Below are positions 55,488 to 64,000 of a stretch of DNA of 64,000 nucleotides, in pieces; position 1 is the first letter of the stretch; every line of letters starts with the position of its first letter. A program made the translations under genes and the position numbers. The DNA lies in the NCBI RefSeq assembly GCF_029873635.1, contig NC_080428.1, positions 62,359,957 through 62,423,956 of the forward strand, given 5' to 3'. A model generated the notes under the pieces. The model searched no databases. It was not told the origin of the DNA and saw only the letters and a program-made list of their open reading frames with translations. Source of the DNA: Malania oleifera. Lineage: Eukaryota; Streptophyta; Magnoliopsida; Santalales; Ximeniaceae.

Positions 55488-56176
55488 ATACTAGAGTTAA
55501 GTAGAATTATTACCTTAGAGCCCTATTGTTGATAATGCTGAAATTAGAATCTGTTGCATCATTTCAGGTATGCAGTAATTTGCTGTAGGAGGTGCAGGAA
55601 AAGAGGAGTCACCCGAAGAAGAGCCAGGGGCCGCAAAAGTCACTGTGGAGGGTACACTAATAGAAGTTTGTAATGCCTGGGCCTGATAATTTTGTGGGCA
55701 GATACAACAGTCTTTGATAATGTGACCCTTCTTCTTGCAATAAGAGCAGAATTTCTTGGAACAATTAGCAGCGATATGCCCAAATTCTTTGTAGCAAAAA
55801 CACTACAAGGTGCTAGAATGCGCAGACGGTCCTCGTCGTTAAGCAGCATAAGCCACAGGGACAGACCCTGAACTACCATGAAATTGTGCTAGAGTAATTT
55901 GAGTACTAAGTCGTTGTTCTTCACGAAGTAACTCACCAAAACAAACATCAAGAGAAGGAACAGGAGAGCGATTCAACAGAGGCGAGCGAACAGATTCATA
56001 CTTGGGGCGGAGTTTCATAAGAAACTGATCACGACGACCAGTCTCGTGAAGACGTTGAATAATGGGAAGAGATGCAACAAGAACATTCGTAGTAACCAGA
56101 TCAGAATATTCGTTCCAAAGAGTCAGAAACCCCGAATAATAGTCTTGGATGGAACGATTATCATGTTGAAACATGG
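55488..56176 (-). pseudogene. Copia-B gag, 3' part with zinc knuckle
   Basis: The frame near 56,174-55,839 (QDYYSGFLTLWNEYSD, then LMKLRPKYESVRSPLLNRSP, FGELLREEQRL) is the copia gag domain. A CX2CX4HX4C zinc knuckle (CSYCKKKGHIIKDC) lies at about 55,705-55,746. The 5' part of the same gag continues at 60,405 beyond Gypsy-B. Confidence 0.8.
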
Positions 56177-56797
56177 CAAATTGTCACGGTCCGACTATTT
56201 TCACACCCTTGTGAAGGGACGTGCAGCGCTAGCTAAAGCACTCTTGTTTAACTAGCTAGCCTATCGTTTACCAACATTCATCCACGAAGCACTTTCATTA
56301 ACATTCATTCAAATAGCAGCGGAAACAGTAATCAATTCATGAAAGCCATGGTAAGCAAGTAGTGAACATTGAAGCAAACGTAATTCATTAACAAATCCTC
56401 CGTGACATGGTGTACTTAGCGAGGGAGGCAAATAGGCTAAGCACGTTGACAATTGTTAGTGAGTTTTACAATGACTGATGAACACTCACCCTCCCCTAAA
56501 GAGGTTTTTATGTAATTATCATCCTGGCACTAGGAAACATCAAAGTGACCGAGGAGTTATACTGCCTTATTTGGCTTACAAAGACTCTACTAGCAGAAAA
56601 TAACCCTACACTAGTATTTACATGATGGAAACCCATCCCAAGCACACGAGATAAGCGGTCACAGGCAAGCATAATGCCCTGAACAAGCTTAGCTCGTGAC
56701 ATTCTCCCCTACTTATGCGGTCGACGTCCTCGTAGACTTTTGGCGGTAGGTACACTTCAAATTTTTCCATGAACGGTTGAATATCTTCCGCAGAAAT

Positions 56798-57259
56798 TCA
56801 GCTGATTTCTTTGTCATCAAGGCATTTCCACTTCACTAGGAACTTCTGCCGCTTCTTCCTTGAGGATGTAAACTTTCTGTCTGCAAGGATCTCTTCAATG
56901 TCATGTCTGTCAGGTTGCACTGTCTTCAACTCTGCTCTATTGGACTGACTTCTGCTCAGGTCATTGGTGTTGGCGTTGAATGGCTTGAGGCAGCTGACAT
57001 GAAACTGCGGTTTTCTCCCTTTATCTGCCCACTTCTTCATCTGCTCAGAAGCTTTCTCTAGATAGGCTTGGGCAAACTCTGCATTTTGTCTCCCTTCACT
57101 GGTGAAGATGTACGTCCTGGGACTCTTTCGTCTGCACGACTCACCTACTATCTGAGGTAACAGCGGCAGCTGGCCTGTAACAAGCTCGAAAGGGCTCTTG
57201 TTGGTTGTTGAGCGCCTTTGGCCATTGCCACAGAATGGAGCCACATCAAGTAGTTGCAC
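56798..57259 (-). pseudogene. Gypsy-B integrase C-terminus and chromodomain
   Basis: 153 codons. RRSTTNKSPFELVTGQLP is the end of the integrase core, ENA-like AEFAQAYLEKASEQMKKWAD follows, HVSCLKPF is the GPY/F-region end, and IEEILADRKFTSSRKKRQ then FLVKWKCLDDKE is a chromodomain. Chromodomains of such elements bind histone marks and steer integration. A stop and shift separate it from 57,329. Confidence 0.8.
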
Positions 57260-57328
57260 GCCATTCTTCTAGTTGTCGTTGACACAATGGCACAAGTACT
57301 CATCTAGTAGCTCTCTGAATCTCTTCAT

Positions 57329-58747
57329 CTATCCGTCTGTCTGTCGGTGATAACTCGAAGAGATGTCAAGATGTGACCTGAATATCTTGAAAAACTCTGT
57401 CAAGAAGTTGTCAGTGAACATTAAATCTTGGACACAAATAATAACTTGGGAAACACCCCACACAACAGTCACAAGGAACAATTGTGTCGTCTCCTCTGCC
57501 GAACAGTACTTTGGTATGGTCATAAAAGTACCATACTTCTTCCGCTCTCCCTTGTCTTGTTGGAAATTGAGACAAGTTTTGGTATAATCAACCACATCAT
57601 CCCGCGTGTGCGGCCAATAATACCTTCCCAGTAGTCCTGTCATTGGAGTCATTCTCCGCAAATACCCCTCAATGAACTTCCTGCAGCATCTAGTAAGGCC
57701 AAGAAGGGAATGCAACTCCTTCACTGTCGTGGGGATCTTCCATTCTTGAATCATCCTTACCTTCTCCATACCCCTCCGGATACGACCTTGTTCAACCACT
57801 TGACCAAGGAATTTGTTGTTTCGCCGAGCGAAAGAGAAATTCTCCTTCTTCACATCCCGACTGTTTCCCCTCAGCCTGTCGAATACCTTTCGTAGATGCT
57901 CTTCATGTTTCCTCTGAAACAACACCGATGCTCTCAACGGTGTTTTGGAAGGGCAAACACATCCTGCTTCCAATTCATCAAGTTGCTTCCCCAACTCTAC
58001 TATCTCGCGAGGCGCAATCCGACATGGCCCTTTATCAGGTGGTTTCACTCCTGATAACAACTCGATCTCATCCTCCACAGTCCGTCGTGAAGGCAAATTG
58101 TGATGCAGCTTATCCGACAACACCTCCTTATACTCATCCAACACTGCTTGGATGGTCGTAGGCTCCAGCTCTTGGCCTACTTTGTCTACCACCACCGTGG
58201 CTAGACGTGTCTGTTCACCCTGACCCAATCCCTCATTGAGTTGTATGGCTGAATGGGACTTCCCGTCGTCTCCTTTCGTTGCAACGACTTGCACCATACA
58301 CAAGTGATCTCCCATCAGACACAGGGAACTAGCTGAAGGCATTAGCACTGCCCACGTCCCCATTAGGAACTCCACTCCTAGAATGACTGGAAAGTCATCC
58401 AACGGCACCGCTGTGAAATTCGCATGACCTTCCCATTGTCCAAGCTTTACAGTCACTTGCTTGGCTACTCCCAGAGTAGGCTGGGCTACAAAGTTAATTG
58501 CTTTCATGCGTCCTGTATCCTTCTCTAAGGATAAGTAGAGTCTCCATGCTTCCAACTGCGAAACAAAATTATGAGTAGCCCTCGTATCCACCATAGCGCG
58601 AGTGCTCTTCCCATTTATCCTCAAGTCCACAAACATTAACCCTTTTGCTCGTGTAACTTTTGGTGTTTTTTCCTGCTTTTCCAATGTGCTCACCAGCCGC
58701 ACTGAACCCACCCTCGGGGCATCATCCTCTTCCTCCTCGCTTTCCAC
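57329..58747 (-). CDS. Gypsy-B collapsed pol frame lacking the RT core
   Basis: A 472-codon frame is open although large parts of pol are gone. It contains the protease (MVDTRATHNFV, active-site glycine changed to arginine; DFPVILGVEFL), the RT N-terminal fingers (CPSKTPLRASVLFQRKH), then HEEHLRKVFDRL from after the catalytic palm, and FLGQVVEQGRI and LLGLTRCCRKFIEGY. It next passes to YWPHTRDDV, CLNFQQDKGERKK (integrase zinc region) and FTDNFLTEFFK (integrase core). The xxDD palm, RNase H and part of the integrase are deleted. It cannot encode a working polymerase. Whether the shortened protein is made is unknown. Confidence 0.7.
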   Translation of the reverse strand: MESEEEEDDAPRVGSVRLVSTLEKQEKTPKVTRAKGLMFVDLRINGKSTRAMVDTRATHNFVSQLEAWRLYLSLEKDTGRMKAINFVAQPTLGVAKQVTVKLGQWEGHANFTAVPLDDFPVILGVEFLMGTWAVLMPSASSLCLMGDHLCMVQVVATKGDDGKSHSAIQLNEGLGQGEQTRLATVVVDKVGQELEPTTIQAVLDEYKEVLSDKLHHNLPSRRTVEDEIELLSGVKPPDKGPCRIAPREIVELGKQLDELEAGCVCPSKTPLRASVLFQRKHEEHLRKVFDRLRGNSRDVKKENFSFARRNNKFLGQVVEQGRIRRGMEKVRMIQEWKIPTTVKELHSLLGLTRCCRKFIEGYLRRMTPMTGLLGRYYWPHTRDDVVDYTKTCLNFQQDKGERKKYGTFMTIPKYCSAEETTQLFLVTVVWGVSQVIICVQDLMFTDNFLTEFFKIFRSHLDISSSYHRQTDG

Positions 58748-58795
58748 CCCTTTTCCCGAAGTAGAAGCTTGTAAGGCATTGAGTAATCTCTTGTG

Positions 58796-59688
58796 TCACT
58801 CACTCATTTTGTGAGATCCACCACACAAGTAGCATGAAATTTTATTCTTCCCCTTTCCATTGGGTGTGTTGAACCCTTGAGACGACGAAGCTTCCTTTGA
58901 GGTTGATGAATTTGAGTCGGCTCCCCCACTCTTGGGTTTGCCTTTCTTGAAAGGCTTTCCACTGTTTCCCTCTCCGCCAAACCGTTTGGACGAAGTGGTA
59001 TCATCACCAGCGTAGTCAGTCAAGCGTTCTGCAGCCGCTTGTGCAGTTGACAAGTCTTGAACTCTTTGTCTATGAAGTTCAGTCCATGCCCACGGTTTCA
59101 TCCCCTCAAGAAAATAGAACAACTTGTCCTTCTCCGACATAACCCGAGTATCCAACATCAAAGCAGAAAATTGTTTCACATATTCGCTGATTGACCCCGT
59201 ATGCTTGAGATCTCTCAGTTTTCTCCTTGCATTATACTTAACATTTTCGGGAAAGAATTGGCCTTGAGCTCTCTCTTCAAGTCTGCCCAATTATTGATTA
59301 CACAGCATCCAGTTTCAATCTCTTGGTACTTGGTACGCCACCACAGTTTGGCATCACCAACCAAGTACATGGTCGCAGTATCAACTTTTGCCTGTTCTGA
59401 GGCCATCCTCACAGCGCGAAAGTACTGCTCCACATTAAACAAGAAGTTATCTAACTCCTTGGCATCTCGGGCACCCCCATACGTCCTGGGTTCTGGTACC
59501 TTGGTCTTGCTAACTCCCGGAGTGTTGGAGTTCCCCATAGCAAGAACCATCAGATTCACCTTTGCATCCAGATCAGCCATCCGCGACTGCAAAGTTTCAA
59601 CTGTGTGGCGAAAGTCCTCTAACATGTCGCCTATCAAACTTGTTTGATGTTTTTGTGATCCCATCACCTCATCAACAAGTTCTCTCAT
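58796..59688 (-). pseudogene. Gypsy-B gag
   Basis: Two overlapping frames (59,215-59,688 and 58,796-59,290) together give a gag: an N-terminal coiled-coil-like stretch (TLQSRMADLDAKVNLM), then ELDNFLFNVEQYFRAV, ATMYLVGDAKLWWRTKYQEI, a -1/+1 shift near 59,250, then EYVKQFSALMLDTRVMSEKD, FLEGMKPWAWTEL and a CYLCGGSHKMSE zinc knuckle whose last cysteine codon is now a stop. Confidence 0.8.
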
Positions 59689-60404
59689 CTAGGCCACCTC
59701 CGCGGCCATAGTGTTGGTTGTTGTCTCAACTTGTGCTTCCAGCACGTTGATCCTCTCAACAGTGTTTGGTGCCATGGTCACTTACCAAAGCTTCCCAAAT
59801 CCAACAACGAAGGCAATCGAATTCACGTAGCAACTCAACCTTGGGCTCTCACCAAGTGTCACCGACTTGGCTCTGATACCAAATGTCACCGTCCGACTAT
59901 TTTCACCCCCTTGTGAAGGGCCGTGCGGCGCTAGCTAAAGCACTTTTGTTTAACTAGCCAGCCTATCATTTACCAACATTCATCCACGAAGCACTTTCAT
60001 TAACATTCATTCAGATAGCAATGAAAACAGTAATCAATTCATGAAAGCCGTGGTAAGCAAGTAGTAAACATTGAAGCAAACGTAATTCATTAACAAATCC
60101 TCCGTTGACATGGTATACTTAGCGAGGGAGGCAAGTAGGCTAAGCACGTTGACAATTGCTAGTGAATTTTACAATGACTGATGAACACTCACCCTCCTCT
60201 AAAGAGGTTTTTATGTAATTATCATCCTGGCACTAGGAAACATCAAAGTGATCGAGGAGTCATACTGCCTTATTTGGCTTAAAATGACTCTACTAGCAGA
60301 AAATAACCCTATACTAGTATTTACATGATGGAAACCCATCCCAAGCACACGAGATAAGCGGTCACAGGCGAGCATAATGCCCTGAACAAGCTTAGCTCGT
60401 GACA

Positions 60405-60822
60405 CAAACGCATGCTCTAACTGAAAACGACGGACACCGTTATCTTGATGATATACTATTTTTAAATAAGTCCACATGGATTGAGCGGTGTGATAAGGTC
60501 ACAAGTTAGGGACAATATGTGGCTCAACCGAGCCAAGAAGTCAAGACATAATCCGAGCATCAAGCACAACCCATGAAGGACAAGCCGTTGAATCCTTGGT
60601 ACCAAGGACAACCCATGAAGGACAAGGCGCTGACTTCTTGGATTTATCAGGATTGGGTGCACAATCCGTGCCATTAATATGACCCCAAAGATCTTTTCCC
60701 TTCAAGAAAAGTTCAAATTGAAAACTCCACATAGAATAATTGTTGCTTGTAAACTTGGCATACACAGGTGCGGAGTCCATGATAAATAAAGGAAAAAATC
60801 GAGAAGCCCAAAAAATAAACAA
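60405..60822 (-). pseudogene. Copia-B gag, 5' part
   Basis: It starts near MDSAPVYAKFTSNNYSMWSF, the usual opening of copia gag, with LFLKGKDLWGHING and, after a stop or shift, SMWTYLKIVYHQDN and RRFQLEHAF. A short internal duplication repeats a CPSWVVL peptide (at about 60,560 and 60,610). The frame joins that at 56,176 when Gypsy-B and one target duplication are removed. Confidence 0.8.
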
Positions 60823-61244
60823 CGCAGGTACAAAGAATCAAGAACAACCTGCTGCACTAAAAAATAAATCTTGAACCAAGAAACCTACTGTGCTGAGAAT
60901 CACAAGGATAGAAACCTGCTGTGCCGAGACAGAGAAGTACCAAAAACAGCAACAGAAAGCTGTTGCCTGCTTGCCGAGAATCACAAGGATAGAAACCTGC
61001 TGTGCTGAGACAGAGAAGCACCAGGAACAGCAACAGAAAGTTGTTGCCTGCACTAACATAAATGGCACACCAGAAAACCTGCTGTGCCGATAGTCACTCA
61101 GCCACCAAAGTACCGAAAGAACAAAGAACAAAAAAATTCCAGAAGAGAAAAAAACCACAACAGCCACAGAAACGAGAGACACCTCCAAAACCAAGAAGGC
61201 AAAAAAAAAAAATCGAAGGGCAAAAAAACCCTTAGCAGTCAGTT
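60823..61244 (-). other. Copia-B 5' leader with internal repeats
   Basis: Between the primer-binding site and gag lie two ~100-bp direct repeats (about 60,890-60,970 and 60,975-61,050) sharing GAATCACAAGGATAGAAACC, TGCTGTGC and GAGACAGAGAAG. Apparent open frames on both strands arise from this repeat. Confidence 0.65.
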
Positions 61245-61372
61245 GGCTCTGATACATGTCAAAGTATTGTGTGAATGGTTGAATGGTTTGGCATTGAGTT
61301 CTGTATATTATATATAGACTTTACAAGAATGCTATACATGGAAAGTAAATAAGTTCTAGCATGATTCCAACC

Positions 61373-61892
61373 TGTCACGATCCGACTTTTTCACACCGTT
61401 GTGAAGGGCCGTGCGGCGCTAGCTAAAGCACTCTTGCTTAACTAGCCAGCCTATTGTTTACCAACATTCATCCACGAAGCACTTTCATTAACGTTCAATC
61501 AGATAGCAGCGGAAATAATAATCAATTCATGAAAGCCGTGGCAACCAAGCAGTAAATATTGAAGCAAACGTAATTCATTAACAAATCATCCGTTGACATG
61601 TTGTACTTAGCGAGGGAGGCAAGTAGGCTAAGCACGTTGACAATTGCTAGTGAGTTTTACAATGACTGATGAACACTCACCCTCCCCTAAAGAGCTTTCT
61701 AGGCCATTCTCACTCTGGCACTAGGAAACATCAAAGTGACCGAGGAGTCATACTGCCTTATTTGGCTTATAATGAAATAAATACTGGAAAATAACCCTAC
61801 ACTAGTATTTACATGATGGAAACCCATCCCAAACACACGAGATAAGCGGTCACAGGCAAGCATAATGCCCTGAACAAGCTTAGCCCGTGACA
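61373..61892 (-). mobile_element. solo LTR of the Gypsy-B family inside the Copia-B 5' LTR
   Basis: 520 bp, ends TGTCACGATCC and CCCGTGACA, closely similar to 56,182-56,701 and 59,884-60,404. It splits Copia-B LTR sequence that is continuous at 52,185-52,200. Flanks CAACC and TCCTA do not match, so no target duplication is seen. Confidence 0.85.
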
Positions 61893-62051
61893 TCCTATAC
61901 ATGTAAACTATAATTTGTCAAGCCTTATACATGTAAACTAAATATATGTTAACTGTACAAAATAGTGAATTGAAAAATAAGGAAATAATTGTGGGCTGAA
62001 GTAAGGAAAGAAATTTTTTGCTTTGCTTTTTGCTGTTCCGTTGACATAAAG

Positions 62052-63695
62052 ATGTCCAAAAGGCCGTTAAAACAAAAAGAATTTGGTATAAAATGTGGAA
62101 AAAATGCAGAAACACAGAAAACTTTGAAAAGTATAAAGAGGTGAGAAAAGATGCAAAAAAGGTTGTTAGTGAAGTTAAACATTGATCATTTAATAGTTTG
62201 TATGATAGATTAGATACAAAAGAAGGAGAAAGATATCTATTTGAACTTGCTAAAGTTAGAGAAAGGAAGAGTAAGGACTTGGAAATGTAAAATGTATAAA
62301 AAGTGAAGATATTGTCTTGGTTAAGGGCAAAGACTTAAAAGATAGATGGCGAAGTTATTTTAATAAGTTATTTAATGAAAACCAAATAGAAGGCTTAAAC
62401 TTAGAATTGAAAAATGAAGAAAAGACTAAACATATGAGAATTATTCGCAAAATTAGAGTTAATGAAGTTAAGTTTGCACTAAAAAAATAAAAAATGGAAA
62501 AGATTTAGGATTGGATAACATCCCAATTGAAGTTTGGAAATGGTTAGGTGATAACGGAATTATATGGTCATCTAATATATTTAACACAATTATAAAAACT
62601 AAGAAAATGCCAGATGAATGGAGAAAAAACACTTTAATAACTATATACAAAAATAAAGGAGATATTCAAAATTGTAATAACTATCGTGGAATTAAACTTA
62701 TGAGTCATACGATGAAACTATGGGAAAGGGTTGTTGAACAAAGATTAAGGCTAGAAACGAAGGTCTTAGAAAATCAATTTGGTTTTATGCCTAGGAGATC
62801 TACCACAGAAGCTATATATATTTTAAGAAGATTAATAGAAAAGTTTAGGGAAAAGAAGAGGAACTTGCATATGGTATTTATTGACTTAGAGAAAGCATAT
62901 GATAGGGTACCTAGAAAAGTTCTATGGTGGGTTTTAGAAAAATAAAAAAAGGTGTATGTAGTAGGTATACTGATGTCATTAAGGATATGTACAATGGAGT
63001 AAGGACTAGTGTGAGGACTATAGATGGAGAAACTAGAGAATTTTCAATAACCATAGGTGTACATCAAGGATCTGCTTTGAGCCCCTATCTTTTTTGCTTT
63101 AGTGATGGACCAACTGACTAAGAACATTCAAAATGAGGTGTCATGGTGTATGTTGTTTGTAGATGATATTATATTGATTGATAAAATTAGAGGTGAAGTA
63201 GAGGCTAAGTTAGAATTGTGGAGAGAAGATTTGGAATCTAGAGGCTTTAGGATAAGTAGAAATAAGACAAAATATATGAAATATAATTTTAGTAATGGTT
63301 GGAGGAATATTGGACACAAAGTTAAACTTGACGATGAAAAAATAAATAGCACTTGTAGATTTTGATACCTTGGATCTATTATACAAGCTGAAGGAGAAAT
63401 TAAAATGATGTGATGCATAGAGTTAAAGCAGGTTGGATAAAATGGAGAAGTGCTTCATAGTGCACCAGTGAGGAAGAGGGAGTTAGTTACTATGGGGGGT
63501 AGTAGAAGGGGTAGGGGTAACCTAAAATAACTTGTATTGAGATAGTGAATAAGGATTTAATAGCCCTAAATTTGTCAAAAGAAATTGTCTATGATCGCAT
63601 AAATTGGCGGAAAAAAAATCATTTAGCCGACTCCACTTAGTGGGACTTGAGGCTTGCTTTTGTTGTTTTTGTTGTTGTTATTCTTCTTCTTCTTC
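62052..63695 (+). mobile_element. RTE-type LINE, 3' half with reverse transcriptase
   Basis: This continues the LINE broken at 52,072. At 62,511-62,945 the translation gives DNIPIEVWKWLG, MPDEWRKNTLITIYKNKGD, NCNNYRGIKLMSHTMKLWER, FGFMPRRSTTEAIY and FIDLEKAYDRVPR. After frameshifts it gives GVHQGSALSPYLF and WCMLFVDDIILID, the catalytic FVDD box (63,102-63,365). These are motifs of RTE-clade RT. The tail ends GTGGGACTTGAGGCTTG plus TTGTTG/TTC repeats at 63,655-63,695. Stops make it defective. Confidence 0.85.
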
Positions 63696-64000
63696 CATAA
63701 AACAGCGATAATATTTTGATTTATGTCAATTTTTCAGCAATTCATTATAATGGTTTTACTTTTTGTCACATGTGCAACTGTATTTGCATTTAAAAATAAA
63801 TTTTAATGGACTTCCATGTTGGTAAATGTGCTTCTAATAAGAAAAGGTTGTTTCTGTAGACCCTTGAGTCACCGAAGTGATTTTGGATTTTTCTAGTGTT
63901 TGACATAGTGATTTAAAGATAATCAAGGCCTTTGTTCTAAAATTTTGAAATGAGACTCAGGGGATTGATAAATGGAAGTGTATAGCCTTGGGGCCCTTGG
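63696..64000. other. unassigned DNA at the window end
   Basis: Short, AT-rich, no recognised element and no kinase exon motif. Confidence 0.4.

Larger units (their letters stand above)
56182..60404 (-). mobile_element. Gypsy-B: compact chromodomain gypsy element
   Basis: LTRs 56,182-56,701 (520 bp) and 59,884-60,404 (521 bp) have TGTCACG-like and CGTGACA ends and look about 95% identical. Flanks CAAAT (56,177-56,181) and CAAAC (60,405-60,409) are a target duplication with one change. The minus-strand polypurine tract is AGTAGGGGAGAA (56,702-56,713) and the primer-binding site TGGTATCAGAGC is at 59,870-59,881. The interior is only 3.2 kb, too short for full gag-pol. Confidence 0.9.
52073..62046 (-). 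mobile_element. Copia-B: Ty1/copia element inserted in the LINE
   Basis: LTRs are 52,073-52,340 (3', 268 bp) and 61,257-62,046 (5', enlarged by a solo LTR). TAAAG flanks both ends (52,068-52,072 and 62,047-62,051). A minus-strand polypurine tract GAGGGGGGC adjoins 52,340, and a primer-binding site TGTATCAGAGCC lies at 61,245-61,256. Without nested insertions the element is about 5.2 kb. By eye the LTRs differ at roughly 19 of 268 sites. Gag is split by Gypsy-B. All coding domains have stops or shifts. Confidence 0.9.

Overview
The window is nuclear DNA of a flowering plant, most likely a woody eudicot or similar. It is AT-rich, built almost entirely of nested retrotransposons, and carries one spliced receptor-like kinase gene. 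I see no bacterial or organellar gene, rRNA, tRNA or CRISPR array. Nothing identifies the species.

Layout. (1) 1-15,005: a Ty1/copia element on the minus strand (Copia-X) survives as scattered pieces (4,255-4,540; 12,426-13,106; 14,923-15,005). They are split by a Tekay-type gypsy element (4,541-12,425, minus), by the 3' end of a second gypsy element (1-4,254, plus) that itself holds a 2.2-kb solo LTR, and by a SIRE-type solo LTR (13,107-14,922). (2) 15,005-28,500: simple repeats, an RTE LINE scrap, a truncated LTR, the 3' end of a SIRE-like copia element with its LTR (to 22,456), a pseudogene fragment of a UBA2-type RRM protein beside an LTR/primer-binding-site junction, a 3.1-kb solo LTR, a possible Helitron end and a SINE. 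(3) About 29,500-41,493 and onward: a cytoplasmic receptor-like kinase gene (CRPK1 / At1g16670-like, plus strand). Four coding exons are present and the C-terminal kinase exons are not found before the window ends. Its 5' region and introns hold LINEs, a degenerate non-autonomous LTR element and MITEs. (4) 41,494-64,000: either one intron over 22 kb long or the 3' flank of a truncated gene. It holds a hAT-like MITE, a 273-bp tandem duplication, a short non-autonomous LTR element with intact ends (44,359-47,004), L1 LINE pieces, a large inverted repeat, and a three-level nest: an RTE LINE split by a copia element, whose gag is split by a small chromodomain gypsy element and whose 5' LTR is split by a solo LTR of that gypsy family.

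Most insertions have TG...CA ends and 5-bp target duplications that I could read directly, so the order of insertion can be reconstructed. No transposon open reading frame looks complete. The best-preserved coding sequence is the kinase exon set. The least explained signals are arrays of a short palindromic motif just upstream of the TATA box in three LTR families, the RRM fragment next to a retrotransposon primer-binding site, a TGTCA-rich stretch, and the long inverted repeat.
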